A stretch of DNA of 64,000 bases from an uncultured Pelagibacteraceae bacterium (GTDB taxonomy: Bacteria > Pseudomonadota > Alphaproteobacteria > Pelagibacterales > Pelagibacteraceae), in NCBI GenBank assembly GCA_902617825.1, contig CACMYE010000002.1, forward strand, positions 1 through 64,000, in the 5' to 3' direction. Shown one piece after another: positions 15,872-26,111 of this stretch (its first letter is position 1; each line of letters starts with the position of its first letter). The position numbers and the translations under genes were made by a program. The notes under the pieces are model-generated. The model had not been told where the DNA came from. It saw nothing but the letters and a program-made list of their open reading frames with translations, and did no database searches.

Positions 15872-18724
15872 ATGATGAAAAAGATAGTTATTAAGGGTGC
15901 TAAAGAACATAATTTGAAGAATTTATCTGTTGAGATTCCTAAAGATAAATTTGTAGTAATTACAGGTCTCTCTGGTTCAGGAAAATCATCTTTAGCATTC
16001 GATACTATTTATGCCGAGGGACAACGAAGATACGTTGAAAGTTTATCTGCATATGCAAGGCAGTTTCTGGATAAAATGAAAAAACCAAATGTTGATCTTA
16101 TAGAAGGATTAAGTCCAGCGATTGCTATTGAACAAAAAAATACTTCAAAGAACCCGAGATCTACAGTTGCAACAGTTACAGAAATTTACGATTACATGAG
16201 AGTACTATATGCAAGAGCTGGTATTCCCTATTCACCATTTACTGGTAAACCAATTACTTCACAGACAATCACTCAAATAGTAGATTTAATTAAAAAACTG
16301 CCAAAAAAATCAACTATTTACATATACGCCCCTGTAGTAAGAGGTCGTAAAGGTGAATATAGAAAAGATATTTTAAGTTATAAACGAAGAGGTTTTAGAA
16401 AAATCAAGATAGACAACGTTTTATATGATATTGAAAAATCTCCCAATTTAGACAAAAAGCTTAAACACGATATTTCAGTTTTGGTTGATAGAATTGTTTT
16501 AAATTCAAAACTAGGAAATAGATTAGCTGAAAGTATTGAAACAGCTGTTAATCTTGCAAATGGATTAGTTTTTGTTGAATATGAAGACGAAACATTGCCT
16601 CAAAAATATAGAAAAGTAGAAAAATTAATTTATTCAACAAAATTTGCTTGTCCTGAAAGTGGATTTACAATTGAAGAAATAGAACCACGATTATTCTCAT
16701 TTAATAGTCCTTATGGAGCCTGTGAGGAGTGCGAAGGTATTGGTATGAAATTAAATGTGGATCCAAATCTTGTAGTGCCAGATGAAAGAAAAAGTCTTGC
16801 TGATGGTGCTATTGAACCTTGGTCAAAATCTACCACCTTATATTATGCTCAAACACTATCATCACTCGCTAAACATTATGGTTTTTCTTTAGATGAAAAA
16901 TGGAAAAAACTGCCAAAAAAAATAAAAGATATTGTTCTTTATGGATCGGATGAGGATGAAATTAAGTTTAATTATGATGACGGTTACGAAAAATATTCTT
17001 ATAAAAAGACTTTTGAAGGTGTAATTAACAACCTAGAAAGAAGATTTTTAGAGTCTGATAGCGAATGGAAAAGAGAAGCTATAGCAGAATATCAATCTGA
17101 TACTGCCTGTGAAGCATGCAATGGTGATCGTTTAAAAGAAGAGGCATTATGTGTAAAAATTAACAATCTAAATATTAGCGAAGTGACAAAAAAATCGATA
17201 TTTGATGCTGCTGAGTGGTTTAAAGATTTAGTAAATCATATTGACAAAAGACAATTTAAAATTGCGGAACATGTATTAAAAGAAATAAATGAAAGATTAA
17301 ATTTTTTGTTAAATGTAGGTTTGGATTATTTAACCTTATCTAGAGAGTCGGGAACACTATCTGGTGGTGAGGCTCAACGAATAAGACTAGCTTCTCAAAT
17401 AGGTTCAGGGTTGACCGGTGTTCTTTACGTTTTAGACGAACCATCAATAGGTTTACATCAAAAAGATAATGTTAAACTTATCAATGCACTCAAAAGATTA
17501 AGGGATCTTGGTAATACTGTAATAGTTGTTGAGCACGATACCGAAACTATGGAAAATGCAGATCATATTATAGACTTAGGTCCAGAGGCAGGAACTAACG
17601 GCGGTCAAATATCATCCCAAGGTTCATATGATGAGATTAAAAAAGATAAGAATAGTATCACTGGACAATATCTTTCAAATAAAAAAAAAATTGACATTCC
17701 AAATACAAGACGTTTAGCTAAAAATGGAAGGTTTGTTGAAATCAATGGTGCAACAGGAAATAATTTAAACAATGTTAATCTTAAAATTCCAACAGGAACT
17801 TTCACTTGCGTTACTGGTGTATCGGGAAGTGGAAAATCTACACTAATATTACAAACACTATTCCATGCTCTAAATTTAACACTCAATAACAAAGCCAAAA
17901 AGGCTCCAAAAGCTTTTAAGGGCTATAAGGGTGTAGAATTAATTGATAAAATTATTGATATAGACCAATCACCGATAGGAAGGACACCAAGATCAAATCC
18001 TGCGACATATACTGGTGCATTTGGTCCAATAAGAGATTGGTTTACAAGTTTACCAGAATCTAAAACGAGAGGTTATAAACCTGGACGATTTTCATTTAAT
18101 GTCAAAGGTGGTAGATGCGAGGCTTGTGAGGGTGATGGTGTGATTACTTACGAAATGCACTTTTTACCAGATGTCTATATTCAATGTGATGAATGTAAAG
18201 GCACGAGATACAATAGAGAAACTTTAGAGATAAAATTTAAAGGTAAGAGTATTGCAGATGTTTTAGATATGTCTGTAGATGAAGGTTGTGAATATTTTGA
18301 AAATATATCAAATATTAAAACAAAATTATTAACATTAAAAAAAGTTGGATTGGGCTATATTAAGATTGGTCAGCAAGCAACAACCCTTTCGGGTGGGGAA
18401 GCTCAAAGAATTAAGCTTGCTAAAGAATTATCAAAAAGATCTACAGGACGAACAATGTATATTTTAGATGAACCAACAACTGGTCTACATCAACACGATA
18501 TTAAAAAACTTTTAGAAATTCTACACACATTTGTAAAACTTGGTAATACAGTTGTTGTAATTGAGCATAATTTAGATGTTATAAAAACTGCTGACTATAT
18601 TGTTGATATGGGTCCTGAGGGCGGCGTAAAGGGTGGTAAAATTATCGCAGAGGGTAAACCTGAAGAAGTGTCAAAAATTAAAGAAAGTTACACTGGTCAA
18701 TTCTTAAAGCCTTTACTAAATTAA
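15872..18724 (+). CDS. uvrA: Excinuclease ABC subunit A
   Basis: UvrA is the damage-recognition ATPase of nucleotide excision repair. Two ABC modules are visible: Walker [15 protein letters not shown] near residue 35 with signature [12 protein letters not shown], and Walker [11 protein letters not shown] near residue 655 with [15 protein letters not shown]. The C-terminal zinc finger CEACEGDG to CDECKGTRY is intact. In the first finger the second Cys is Ser (CPES), a variant I believe is common in alphaproteobacteria. Two consecutive ATG codons at 15872 and 15875 could both serve as start. Confidence 0.97.
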   Translation: MMKKIVIKGAKEHNLKNLSVEIPKDKFVVITGLSGSGKSSLAFDTIYAEGQRRYVESLSAYARQFLDKMKKPNVDLIEGLSPAIAIEQKNTSKNPRSTVATVTEIYDYMRVLYARAGIPYSPFTGKPITSQTITQIVDLIKKLPKKSTIYIYAPVVRGRKGEYRKDILSYKRRGFRKIKIDNVLYDIEKSPNLDKKLKHDISVLVDRIVLNSKLGNRLAESIETAVNLANGLVFVEYEDETLPQKYRKVEKLIYSTKFACPESGFTIEEIEPRLFSFNSPYGACEECEGIGMKLNVDPNLVVPDERKSLADGAIEPWSKSTTLYYAQTLSSLAKHYGFSLDEKWKKLPKKIKDIVLYGSDEDEIKFNYDDGYEKYSYKKTFEGVINNLERRFLESDSEWKREAIAEYQSDTACEACNGDRLKEEALCVKINNLNISEVTKKSIFDAAEWFKDLVNHIDKRQFKIAEHVLKEINERLNFLLNVGLDYLTLSRESGTLSGGEAQRIRLASQIGSGLTGVLYVLDEPSIGLHQKDNVKLINALKRLRDLGNTVIVVEHDTETMENADHIIDLGPEAGTNGGQISSQGSYDEIKKDKNSITGQYLSNKKKIDIPNTRRLAKNGRFVEINGATGNNLNNVNLKIPTGTFTCVTGVSGSGKSTLILQTLFHALNLTLNNKAKKAPKAFKGYKGVELIDKIIDIDQSPIGRTPRSNPATYTGAFGPIRDWFTSLPESKTRGYKPGRFSFNVKGGRCEACEGDGVITYEMHFLPDVYIQCDECKGTRYNRETLEIKFKGKSIADVLDMSVDEGCEYFENISNIKTKLLTLKKVGLGYIKIGQQATTLSGGEAQRIKLAKELSKRSTGRTMYILDEPTTGLHQHDIKKLLEILHTFVKLGNTVVVIEHNLDVIKTADYIVDMGPEGGVKGGKIIAEGKPEEVSKIKESYTGQFLKPLLN

Positions 18725-18773
18725 ATATTAAAACTTAAAAATTACCAAAATTTAGTGTATAAAATTAAGAATC

Positions 18774-19376
18774 ATGAGTAATTTATTATCTTCCTTACCA
18801 AAAACAATACATACTTCTCTTGCAATAGCTATAATTTTGTTTGTAGGAATGTTTTTTCACAATGAAGGCATTGCATTTGATACGTTGTTTTGGAGTTGGT
18901 TATTTAGATTTATACATGTAGTAGTCGCAATAATGTGGATTGGATTGCTTTGGTATTTTAATTTTGTTCAAATCCCAAACATGGCTAAAATTCCAGATGA
19001 ACAAAAGCCTGCAATTGGAAAAGTAATTGCTCCAGCAGCTTTATTTTATTTTAGATGGGCTGCAGCTTTTACTGTCTTGTCTGGATTAATTCTAGCTTGG
19101 TTAAATGGTTATCTGCATGATGCAATGACTTTCAGTATTGGTTCCGGAATTCCAAAACACACTGCAATAGGAATTGGAATGTGGTTAGGTCTTATAATGG
19201 CATTTAATGTTTGGTTTGTAATATGGCCAAATCAAAAAAGAGCATTAGGTATTGTTGAAACTGATCCTGAAACAAAAGCAAAATCTGCTAAAACAGCAAT
19301 GTTGTTCTCTAGAACAAATACTCTTCTTTCTCTACCAATGTTACTAACAATGGTAGCTGCTCAGAATATTTATTAA
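18774..19376 (+). CDS. Urate oxidase N-terminal (PuuD-like) membrane protein
   Basis: An integral membrane protein of 200 residues with about five hydrophobic segments. FRFIHVVVAIMWIGLLWYFNF with its conserved His and Trp, and PNMAKIP, resemble the N-terminal membrane domain of PuuD/urate hydroxylase (Urate_ox_N, DUF989). The cytochrome c domain that full PuuD carries at its C-terminus is absent, so the protein is unlikely to oxidise urate by itself. Stand-alone versions are frequent in marine alphaproteobacteria and their function is unknown. It is convergent with secF, with the stops two bases apart. Confidence 0.7.
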   Translation: MSNLLSSLPKTIHTSLAIAIILFVGMFFHNEGIAFDTLFWSWLFRFIHVVVAIMWIGLLWYFNFVQIPNMAKIPDEQKPAIGKVIAPAALFYFRWAAAFTVLSGLILAWLNGYLHDAMTFSIGSGIPKHTAIGIGMWLGLIMAFNVWFVIWPNQKRALGIVETDPETKAKSAKTAMLFSRTNTLLSLPMLLTMVAAQNIY

Positions 19377-19377
19377 T

Positions 19378-20268
19378 TTATTTACTATCGTCCTCTCTTA
19401 AGACAGTTTTTTGAGAAACTCTTAGTCTTACCAATACAGTATTGGCTATATAAATTGATGAATAAGTTCCAAAAACTACTCCTAAAATCATAGCTAGTGA
19501 AAATCCTTTTAATATCTCACCACCAAAAAAATAAATTGCAAGTAATGCAAGTAAAGTTGTTGCTGAAGTAATAATTGTTCTAGATAAAGTTTCATTAATT
19601 GAAATATTTGTTAATTCAAAGATTTTTATATCTGAATATTTTCTTAAATTTTCTCTTACACGATCAAATATTACAACAGTGTCATTCATTGAATAACCTA
19701 CAATGGTCAAGACTGCAGCGATAATTGATAAGTTGATCTCTAAACTGAATAGTGAAAATACACCAAGTGTAACAATAACATCATGAAATAGAGCTAAAAT
19801 AGCTCCAAGACTAAACTGCCATTCAAACCTAACCCAAATATAAATGAGCATTATTGCTAGTGATAAGGAAATTGCTATTACACCAGATTTTAATAATTCA
19901 GCACTTACTTTTGGTCCTACATTTTCAACCCTTCTGAAGTCATAGTTATTACCAAATGACTTATCAAGATTTACTTTAATCTCTTCAATTATATTTTTTT
20001 TATCATCTTTATTTTCAAATTTTATTAAAAAATCATTATCAGATCCAAATTTTTTAACAGAGACATCACCTAGGTTCATTTGACTAAATTTATCTCTTAG
20101 TGAACTAACATTGATTTTTGTATCATTAGATCTTAACTCAATTAACGTTCCACCTTTAAAATCTATTCCAAAATTAAGACCCTTAAACATAAGTAAAAGT
20201 AACGAAATAATAATTAAGGCGCTAGATAGAACATTAAAATGATTATAATATTTATTAAATTCAATCAT
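19378..20268 (-). CDS. secF: Protein translocase subunit SecF
   Basis: SecF works with SecD and YajC to drive the proton-dependent late stage of protein export. Six membrane segments are expected. The signature FGIDFKGGT follows the first one, and FGTYSSIYIANTVLVRL ends the last. The periplasmic domain is short. Length 296 residues. It overlaps secD by one base and forms the conserved yajC-secD-secF operon on the minus strand. Confidence 0.96.
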   Translation of the reverse strand: MIEFNKYYNHFNVLSSALIIISLLLLMFKGLNFGIDFKGGTLIELRSNDTKINVSSLRDKFSQMNLGDVSVKKFGSDNDFLIKFENKDDKKNIIEEIKVNLDKSFGNNYDFRRVENVGPKVSAELLKSGVIAISLSLAIMLIYIWVRFEWQFSLGAILALFHDVIVTLGVFSLFSLEINLSIIAAVLTIVGYSMNDTVVIFDRVRENLRKYSDIKIFELTNISINETLSRTIITSATTLLALLAIYFFGGEILKGFSLAMILGVVFGTYSSIYIANTVLVRLRVSQKTVLREDDSK

Positions 20269-21821
20269 TATATCAGCTTCTCACTATTTTTGTTTTTAGT
20301 TACATAAAGACTGGTGAATAATCTGGCGATAAAATAGACTGAAAATAGTGTTGTAAATATTCCAACACCTAAAGTTACTGCAAAACCTTTAACTGGTCCT
20401 GATCCCATAAAAAACAGAATTACTGCAGCTAATAAAGTTGTAATATTGGCATCAATTATTGCAGTTCTAGATTTAGTATAACCACCATCAAATGCTAAAA
20501 TATTGTTCTTCTCACCCTTCAACTCTTCTTTAATCCTCTCAAAAATTAAAACATTTGCATCAACAGCCATACCAACAGTCAAAATTATCCCAGCAATACC
20601 TGGTAAAGTTAAGGTTGCTTCGAATAAGGTAAGAACACCTAAAAGAATAAATAAATTAATTATTAGAGTAACGTTTGTTATTAAACCAAAAAATCTATAC
20701 TTAACAAACATAAAAATAATAACAAATAAAAACCCAATCGATAAAGCAATCATACCAGCATTTATTGAGTCTTGACCAAGGTCAGGACCAACAGTTCTTT
20801 CTTCAATAATTTCTAAAGGAGCTGGTAATGCACCTGATCTTAACAATAAAGCTAGATCGGTCGCTGATTGAAAAGTAAATCCTCCACTAATTTGGCCAGC
20901 ACCACTTGCAATAGTATCTCTAACTACTGGGGCACTTATTATTTTTCCATCTAATACTATCGCTAATTGTTTTCCTATACCTGTTGAGGTTGCTTTACCA
21001 AATCGTTTTGCTCCTACTCTGTCTAAAGTAAAAGAAACAATTGTTTGATTATTTTGTGTATCCATCTTGGGTTGTGCATCAAGTAGGTTTTCACCACTAA
21101 TTATGATTCTCTTACTGACCACTGCTTCTTCACTTCCATCCTCATATTCTAATTTTTCAACACCAAATCTGTCCTCTTCATTTTGTGTAACAAACCTAAA
21201 TGTAAGGTTGGCGGTTTTACCTAGAAGAGATTTAACTCTCATAGGATCATCTAATCCTGGAAGTTCTACCAAAATACGATTGTTACCCCTTTTTAGAATA
21301 TTGGGTTCATTAGTTCCCACTTCATCAACTCTTCTTCTCACAATTTCAATAGCTTGATCCTGAGAAGAGGTTTTTAGATTTATAAGACCTTGTCGTGAAA
21401 AATTAATTTTTATGTTAAGGCCGGTGTCTTCAATTTCTAACTGATGTGATTTAAATCTTGGATAATATGGATTAATTTCACTATTTTCATCTTCAAAAAT
21501 TTCAATGACTTTTTGTTTGTTCTCGTCTGAAACTTTGAAAAAAATATTTTGTTTATCTATTTTTATATTATTTATTCTAATATCTTTATCTTTGAAGAAA
21601 TTTCTAATTGTGGTTGTTAGATTTTGTAATTTTTGTTCTATTACGGGCTCATTATCTATTTCAAGTAATAAGTAAGATCCACCCTGAAGATCTAGGCCTA
21701 AATTAATTTTTTTATCAAAAAAACTATCATCAAACTTAAACAAATTTGATGAAGCGATTAAAACAAATAATAAAGAAAAAATAGTTATAAAAACAATTCT
21801 TAACTTAGAAAAATAAAGCAC
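20268..21821 (-). CDS. secD: Protein translocase subunit SecD
   Basis: SecD has a first membrane segment, a large periplasmic P1 head (about residues 35-330), and five further membrane segments. The motif LGLDLQGGSYLLLEID occurs near residue 41, and VGMAVDANVLIFERIKEE near residue 430 is the D5-type signature of the export-driving proton path. Length 517 residues. It is the middle gene of yajC-secD-secF, 14 bases downstream of yajC. Confidence 0.97.
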   Translation of the reverse strand: MLYFSKLRIVFITIFSLLFVLIASSNLFKFDDSFFDKKINLGLDLQGGSYLLLEIDNEPVIEQKLQNLTTTIRNFFKDKDIRINNIKIDKQNIFFKVSDENKQKVIEIFEDENSEINPYYPRFKSHQLEIEDTGLNIKINFSRQGLINLKTSSQDQAIEIVRRRVDEVGTNEPNILKRGNNRILVELPGLDDPMRVKSLLGKTANLTFRFVTQNEEDRFGVEKLEYEDGSEEAVVSKRIIISGENLLDAQPKMDTQNNQTIVSFTLDRVGAKRFGKATSTGIGKQLAIVLDGKIISAPVVRDTIASGAGQISGGFTFQSATDLALLLRSGALPAPLEIIEERTVGPDLGQDSINAGMIALSIGFLFVIIFMFVKYRFFGLITNVTLIINLFILLGVLTLFEATLTLPGIAGIILTVGMAVDANVLIFERIKEELKGEKNNILAFDGGYTKSRTAIIDANITTLLAAVILFFMGSGPVKGFAVTLGVGIFTTLFSVYFIARLFTSLYVTKNKNSEKLI

Positions 21822-21835
21822 TTATCTAAAATTAT

Positions 21836-22123
21836 TTATTTTTTAACTTCTTGAGTAGTTTGAAGACTTTGAATACCAGTAGCTTTTACAACTTCAACTT
21901 TAATATTTTCAGCTATTTCTACTTCAACCTTATCATTATCTATAAGTCTCTCGACTGTGCCAGTGATACCACCTGAAGTAATTACTTTGTCACCTCTTTT
22001 AAGGTTTTCAACCATAGCTTTGTGTTCTTTTACTTTTTTTTGTTGAGGTCTAATTAAGAAAAAATAAAAAATAACAAAGATTAAAATTAACGGTATAAAT
22101 TGTCCTATTCCTGAACCTTCCAT
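21836..22123 (-). CDS. yajC: Preprotein translocase subunit YajC
   Basis: A small single-span inner-membrane protein of 95 residues that joins the SecDF complex. The membrane segment is followed by the diagnostic FLIRPQQKKVKEHK and the small basic domain LKRGDKVITSGGITGTV. A good Shine-Dalgarno (GGAG, complement of CTCC at 22128-22131) precedes the ATG. It is the first gene of the yajC-secD-secF operon and is separated from serS by 55 bases. Confidence 0.96.
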   Translation of the reverse strand: MEGSGIGQFIPLILIFVIFYFFLIRPQQKKVKEHKAMVENLKRGDKVITSGGITGTVERLIDNDKVEVEIAENIKVEVVKATGIQSLQTTQEVKK

Positions 22124-22178
22124 AATTCTCCTTTTAAATATTGTGAATATTTATACTATCTGTATCTCTAAAACAACT

Positions 22179-23438
22179 TTATTTCTGAGAAATTAATTCT
22201 AAATTATTCATATATTCTCTTAGAACTTTAGGAACAACAATCGAACCATCTTTTTGCTGATAATTTTCTAATACGGCTATTAAAGTCCTACCCACTGCAA
22301 GACCACTTCCATTTAAAGTTCCGACAAAGACAGTTTCTTTATTTCTGTTTTTATACCTAGTTTTCATTCTTTGGGCCTGAAATGTTGAACAAGATGAACA
22401 TGACGAAATTTCACGATACTTATTTTCTGATGGTAACCAAACTTCAATATCATAAGTTTTCTCAGCACTAAAACCCATATCTCCAGAACATAAAATAACT
22501 TTTCTGTAAGGTAGTTCTAATTTATCAAGAATATCGGTCGCACAATTTGTCATTCTTTCTAACTCTTCTAAACAATTTTCTTTTTCAACAATGCTTACAA
22601 GTTCAACTTTGTAGAACTGATGCTGTCTGATCATACCTTTTGTATCTTTACCATAACTGCCTGCTTCTTTTCTAAAGCAAGGTGTTGATGCTACAAATCT
22701 CATCGGCAAATGATTTTGATCAACTATTTTGTCTTTCACAATGTTAGTTAAAATTACTTCAGCTGTAGGAATTAAAAATTTTCTATCTGATCCTTCATCA
22801 AATTTAATTTCAAACTGATCATTTTCAAACTTAGGTAACTGTCCAGTTCCATACATTGTATTATCTGATGCAATTAGAGGTGGTGATATTTCTTGATAAC
22901 CATTTTTATTTATATGCGTATCCAACATAAAGTTAGATAAGGCTCGCTCTAATAAAGCTAAGTGGTTTTTTACAAAAACAAATCTAGATCCTGTTGTTTT
23001 AGTAGCTAAGTCAAAGTCTAGCATTCCAAGATTTTCACCAAGCTCATAGTGAGATTTAGGTTTAAAATTAAATTTTGGTATGTTGCCTGATTTTAATACC
23101 TCTACGTTATCATTTTCATCTTTACCAATAGGAACATCAACATGTGGAATATTGGGTATATTAGAAAGTAAATTATCTAACTCTTTTTTTATATTTTTTT
23201 GTAAATCAGTCAATTTATCTAATTCTAATGTGAGCTCTTTAGATTTTTTGAATAAACTTTCGTCTTTAGATTTTGAAATATCTTTTTTTTCTTTTTCAAT
23301 AGCTTCTTTTTTTTGAATTAAATTTCTATTTTCTTCATCCAAATTTTGCAATTTTTTAAAATCAATTTTAATAGATCTTTTTTTTAGGGCTTTTTCAAAA
23401 CTAGGGAAATCTTTTCTAATTTCCTTTAAATTATGCAT
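22179..23438 (-). CDS. serS: Serine--tRNA ligase
   Basis: This class II aminoacyl-tRNA synthetase charges tRNA-Ser and tRNA-Sec. The N-terminal 110 residues form the long antiparallel coiled coil that reads the long variable arm. The catalytic core shows motif 2 (PCFRKEAGSYGKDTKGMIRQHQF) and motif 3 (GSGLAVGRTLIAVLEN). Length 419 residues is standard. Its start overlaps the end of tatC by 8 bases, so it is cotranscribed with tatABC and scpAB. Confidence 0.97.
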   Translation of the reverse strand: MHNLKEIRKDFPSFEKALKKRSIKIDFKKLQNLDEENRNLIQKKEAIEKEKKDISKSKDESLFKKSKELTLELDKLTDLQKNIKKELDNLLSNIPNIPHVDVPIGKDENDNVEVLKSGNIPKFNFKPKSHYELGENLGMLDFDLATKTTGSRFVFVKNHLALLERALSNFMLDTHINKNGYQEISPPLIASDNTMYGTGQLPKFENDQFEIKFDEGSDRKFLIPTAEVILTNIVKDKIVDQNHLPMRFVASTPCFRKEAGSYGKDTKGMIRQHQFYKVELVSIVEKENCLEELERMTNCATDILDKLELPYRKVILCSGDMGFSAEKTYDIEVWLPSENKYREISSCSSCSTFQAQRMKTRYKNRNKETVFVGTLNGSGLAVGRTLIAVLENYQQKDGSIVVPKVLREYMNNLELISQK

Positions 23439-24201
23439 CAGTTTTTTCTAAATTTTTGTTTTCTATAAATTTTACTGAAAATATTGATAATTCATATAAA
23501 ATTAACAATGGTATTGCTAATCCTATTTGTGTAATTGGATCTGGAGGTGTTAACAAGGCAGCAGCAGCAAAAATTATAACCACAACATACTTTCTTCTAT
23601 CTTTTAAAAACTTGCTATCTACAACACCTATTCTTGCAAGAAGACTTAACACAACAGGTAATTGAAAACTAATTCCAAAAGCAAAAATTAATTTCATCAC
23701 TAATGACAAGTATTCATTTACCTTTGCTTCTAGCTGTATTGGTAAGCTTGTTGATAATCCGGTACTCTCAAATGATAAAAAGAACTTGATTGCTAGCGGC
23801 ATGATCAAATAGTAAACCAACATACCTCCTAGAAAAAAAAGTATAGGGGTAAGTATTAAGTAAGGTAAAATTGCAATTTTTTCATGTTTATATAAACCTG
23901 GTGCTATAAACTTCCATATTTGCATTAATATAAACGGGCAGGTTACAAAAAATGCTGTAAAAAAAGATACTTTTAAATAAGTTAAAAAAGTCTCTTGAAG
24001 TGCTGTAAAGATTAATCTTCTATCTGTACCGTCATCTTTTACAGCTTGTGCAAATGGGTCTACTAGAAAACCATAAATATATTCAGCAAAAAAATAGCAG
24101 AAAATAAAAAATATAAATAAAAAAATAAAACTATGTATAAGTCTTTTTCTTAATTCAGTTAAATGACTAACAAAGCCACTGTCTTTTTCATCATTATTCA
24201 T
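23431..24201 (-). CDS. tatC: Twin-arginine translocase subunit TatC
   Basis: TatC is the core receptor of the Tat pathway for folded proteins. Six membrane segments are visible in 256 residues. The N-terminal FVSHLTELRKRLIHS carries the conserved HLxELRxR motif that binds the twin-arginine signal, and the first periplasmic loop and TPPDPITQ near the C-terminus are typical. It overlaps tatB by 8 bases. A likely client in this window is the M48 lipoprotein that starts MNRRKFL. Confidence 0.96.
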   Translation of the reverse strand: MNNDEKDSGFVSHLTELRKRLIHSFIFLFIFFIFCYFFAEYIYGFLVDPFAQAVKDDGTDRRLIFTALQETFLTYLKVSFFTAFFVTCPFILMQIWKFIAPGLYKHEKIAILPYLILTPILFFLGGMLVYYLIMPLAIKFFLSFESTGLSTSLPIQLEAKVNEYLSLVMKLIFAFGISFQLPVVLSLLARIGVVDSKFLKDRRKYVVVIIFAAAALLTPPDPITQIGLAIPLLILYELSIFSVKFIENKNLEKTDA

Positions 24202-24412
24202 CTTTTTTTGTTTCTTTTTTTACTTCGTCATTAATTTTTTCATCATCAATTTCTAAATTAGAAACCTCGTTTTGAATATTGCTAACATATCTTTTTGCAG
24301 TGCCAATCCATGAACCTGCTTTTTTTAACATAACTGGAAAATCTTTGGGACCAAGAACAACTATAGCGATAGCAACAACTATCAATATCTCAAACCAACC
24401 AATAGTAGGCAT
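24194..24412 (-). CDS. tatB: Twin-arginine translocase subunit TatB
   Basis: A short TatB of 72 residues with one N-terminal membrane helix (GWFEILIVVAIAIVVLGP), an FPVMLKKAGSWIG amphipathic helix and an acidic and basic tail. The Glu within the helix, typical of TatB, is present. It lies between tatA (5-base gap) and tatC (8-base overlap). It is shorter than the E. coli protein, as is usual in streamlined genomes. Confidence 0.9.
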   Translation of the reverse strand: MPTIGWFEILIVVAIAIVVLGPKDFPVMLKKAGSWIGTAKRYVSNIQNEVSNLEIDDEKINDEVKKETKKDE

Positions 24413-24417
24413 GTGAG

Positions 24418-24618
24418 TTATTCTTTGTTATTAGAGTCTTTATTTTCGTCGGAAATATTCTTTGGCTCCGTATCGTCAGTTACATCTGACGCCATACCTT
24501 TTTTAAAGCTTTTAATACCTTTGGCAACATCTCCCATCAAACTAGAGATTTTACCTCGTCCAAATAATAAGACTACCAATATTACAACAACTGCTATTTG
24601 CCAAATTCCTATGCTCAT
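24418..24618 (-). CDS. tatA: Twin-arginine translocase subunit TatA
   Basis: This is the pore-forming Tat subunit, 66 residues. The membrane helix [38 protein letters not shown] includes the FGRGKI hinge and the amphipathic helix with GDxAKGIKxFKKGM, the TatA signature. It is the first of the tatA-tatB-tatC genes and lies 46 bases after scpB. Confidence 0.95.
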   Translation of the reverse strand: MSIGIWQIAVVVILVVLLFGRGKISSLMGDVAKGIKSFKKGMASDVTDDTEPKNISDENKDSNNKE

Positions 24619-24664
24619 AGAAACTTATAACCTTTTTATTATAAATTTAAAAGTTACTTTTTTG

Positions 24665-25366
24665 TTACTCTTTCTCTTCACTATCAAGAGTACTATTCAG
24701 CATCTCATCAATATTAGAATAAATATCTTCTTTTTTTTCTTCCTGCTTTTCTTTATAAAACTTACCAGTTCCAAAAATAGCGCTATCAACACTTGAGCTA
24801 TCAATCATACCTGCTGCACCTAATTCATCGATATTTGGAAGATCTGATAGTTTTTGGATATTAAAATGACTTAAAAAATCATCTGTAGTTACATATTGAA
24901 TAGGTCTACCAGGTACATCTTTTCTTCCCCCAGGTTTAACCCAATTGAGTTCCATTAAAATATCAAGTGTATTTGTTCCAAAAGCTACACCTCTTATCTC
25001 CTCAATTTCAGCTCTTGTTACTGGTTGGTGATAAACAATTATGGCTAAAGTTTCGACCGCAGCTCTGGATAATTTTTTTTCAACAGTTTTTTCTTGAGAC
25101 ATAAGGTTTGCTAATTTCGGAGATGTTCTAAAAGACCACTTGTCTTTAATGCATACTAAATTTATTCCTCGATTTGAGTATTCTTGTTGTAATTTTTCTA
25201 ATGATTTTGATACATTTAATTTTTTTGAAAGTTTGCTTTCAATAGTATCGATATCAAGTGGTTCAGCAGCAGCAAAAATTACTCCTTCTATTTCTTTCTC
25301 AATTTCGGTTAATTTTGAGGGAAACTTGACTACATTATCTTTATTAATTTTTTGTTTTTTAATCAC
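24665..25366 (-). CDS. scpB: Segregation and condensation protein B
   Basis: ScpB pairs with ScpA as kleisin-associated subunits of the SMC condensin. It has two winged-helix domains. The family hallmark LSRAAVETLAIIVYHQPVTRAEIEEIRGV lies near residues 95-125, followed by GRPIQYVTTDDFLSHF. The C-terminal 60 residues are acidic and lysine-rich. Length 233 residues. It overlaps scpA by 8 bases. Confidence 0.95.
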   Translation of the reverse strand: MIKKQKINKDNVVKFPSKLTEIEKEIEGVIFAAAEPLDIDTIESKLSKKLNVSKSLEKLQQEYSNRGINLVCIKDKWSFRTSPKLANLMSQEKTVEKKLSRAAVETLAIIVYHQPVTRAEIEEIRGVAFGTNTLDILMELNWVKPGGRKDVPGRPIQYVTTDDFLSHFNIQKLSDLPNIDELGAAGMIDSSSVDSAIFGTGKFYKEKQEEKKEDIYSNIDEMLNSTLDSEEKE

Positions 25367-26102
25367 TTACTTCCTTTACATAAATATCATCAAATAGTTT
25401 TTCTTGTTTAATAGAAAGATCGCCTTCTTTAGCAAGCTCAAGGGATCCAGCAAAGATTCCTGCTTTACCAGTTCTTTTGTATCTTGAACCAGATTTAAAA
25501 TTTGCAGGGATTAATTCATCAAGTTTTTTCCAGTCAGCTAGTTTTCCAAAAAAATCTTTAATAGTTTTAATTCCATCTTCTGTGGTAAATACTGGTAATT
25601 TTGGAATGTTCATTCTTTGAAAATCTTTAGTCATAATAATAGTTGAATAGGTTTTTAAAAGTTCAAATAAACTTAAATTATATTCAGTGCTGTAAATAGA
25701 TCTGATATTTCCCTTCATCCCTCTTGTTCTTATTTCACGACCTAACCTTTTTCTTTTAAGCATTTGTTCTGAAAGTAAACGAATAAGTTCTAGTTTTTTT
25801 AGCTGTAATTTTAATTTTTCTGCCACTTCTTGAACTTTAAACTCTTCCTCAGGAGTTCCTGGTAGTAATAACTTGGATTTTAAATAAGCAAGCCATGTTG
25901 CCATTAATAAATACTCAGAAGCTATTTCTAAATTTAAGTCTTTTTCTTTTGTAATATATTCATGAAACTGATCTGCCAGCTTTGTTATTGATATTTCTTC
26001 AAGATCAACTTTTTGGGCTTTAGCTAAATCTAAAAGAACATCTAATGGCCCGTTATAGTTATTTATATCGACATTAAACAATGCAGAATCAAACACGGAC
26101 AT
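25359..26102 (-). CDS. scpA: Segregation and condensation protein A
   Basis: ScpA is the kleisin subunit that bridges the SMC heads. The N-terminal motif YNGPLDVLLDLAKAQKVDLEEISI is diagnostic, and LATWLAYLKSKLLLP-type MATWLAYLKSKLLLPG follows. Length is 247 residues. The order nagZ-scpA-scpB-tat is conserved in alphaproteobacteria and supports the call. It starts nine bases after the stop of nagZ. Confidence 0.95.
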   Translation of the reverse strand: MSVFDSALFNVDINNYNGPLDVLLDLAKAQKVDLEEISITKLADQFHEYITKEKDLNLEIASEYLLMATWLAYLKSKLLLPGTPEEEFKVQEVAEKLKLQLKKLELIRLLSEQMLKRKRLGREIRTRGMKGNIRSIYSTEYNLSLFELLKTYSTIIMTKDFQRMNIPKLPVFTTEDGIKTIKDFFGKLADWKKLDELIPANFKSGSRYKRTGKAGIFAGSLELAKEGDLSIKQEKLFDDIYVKEVSD

Positions 26103-26111
26103 AACAACATA

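Noticed and set aside
16600-16760. First zinc finger of UvrA with Cys to Ser change as a defect
   Set aside because: The CPxSG form is, as far as I know, widespread in alphaproteobacterial UvrA, so not reported as unusual.
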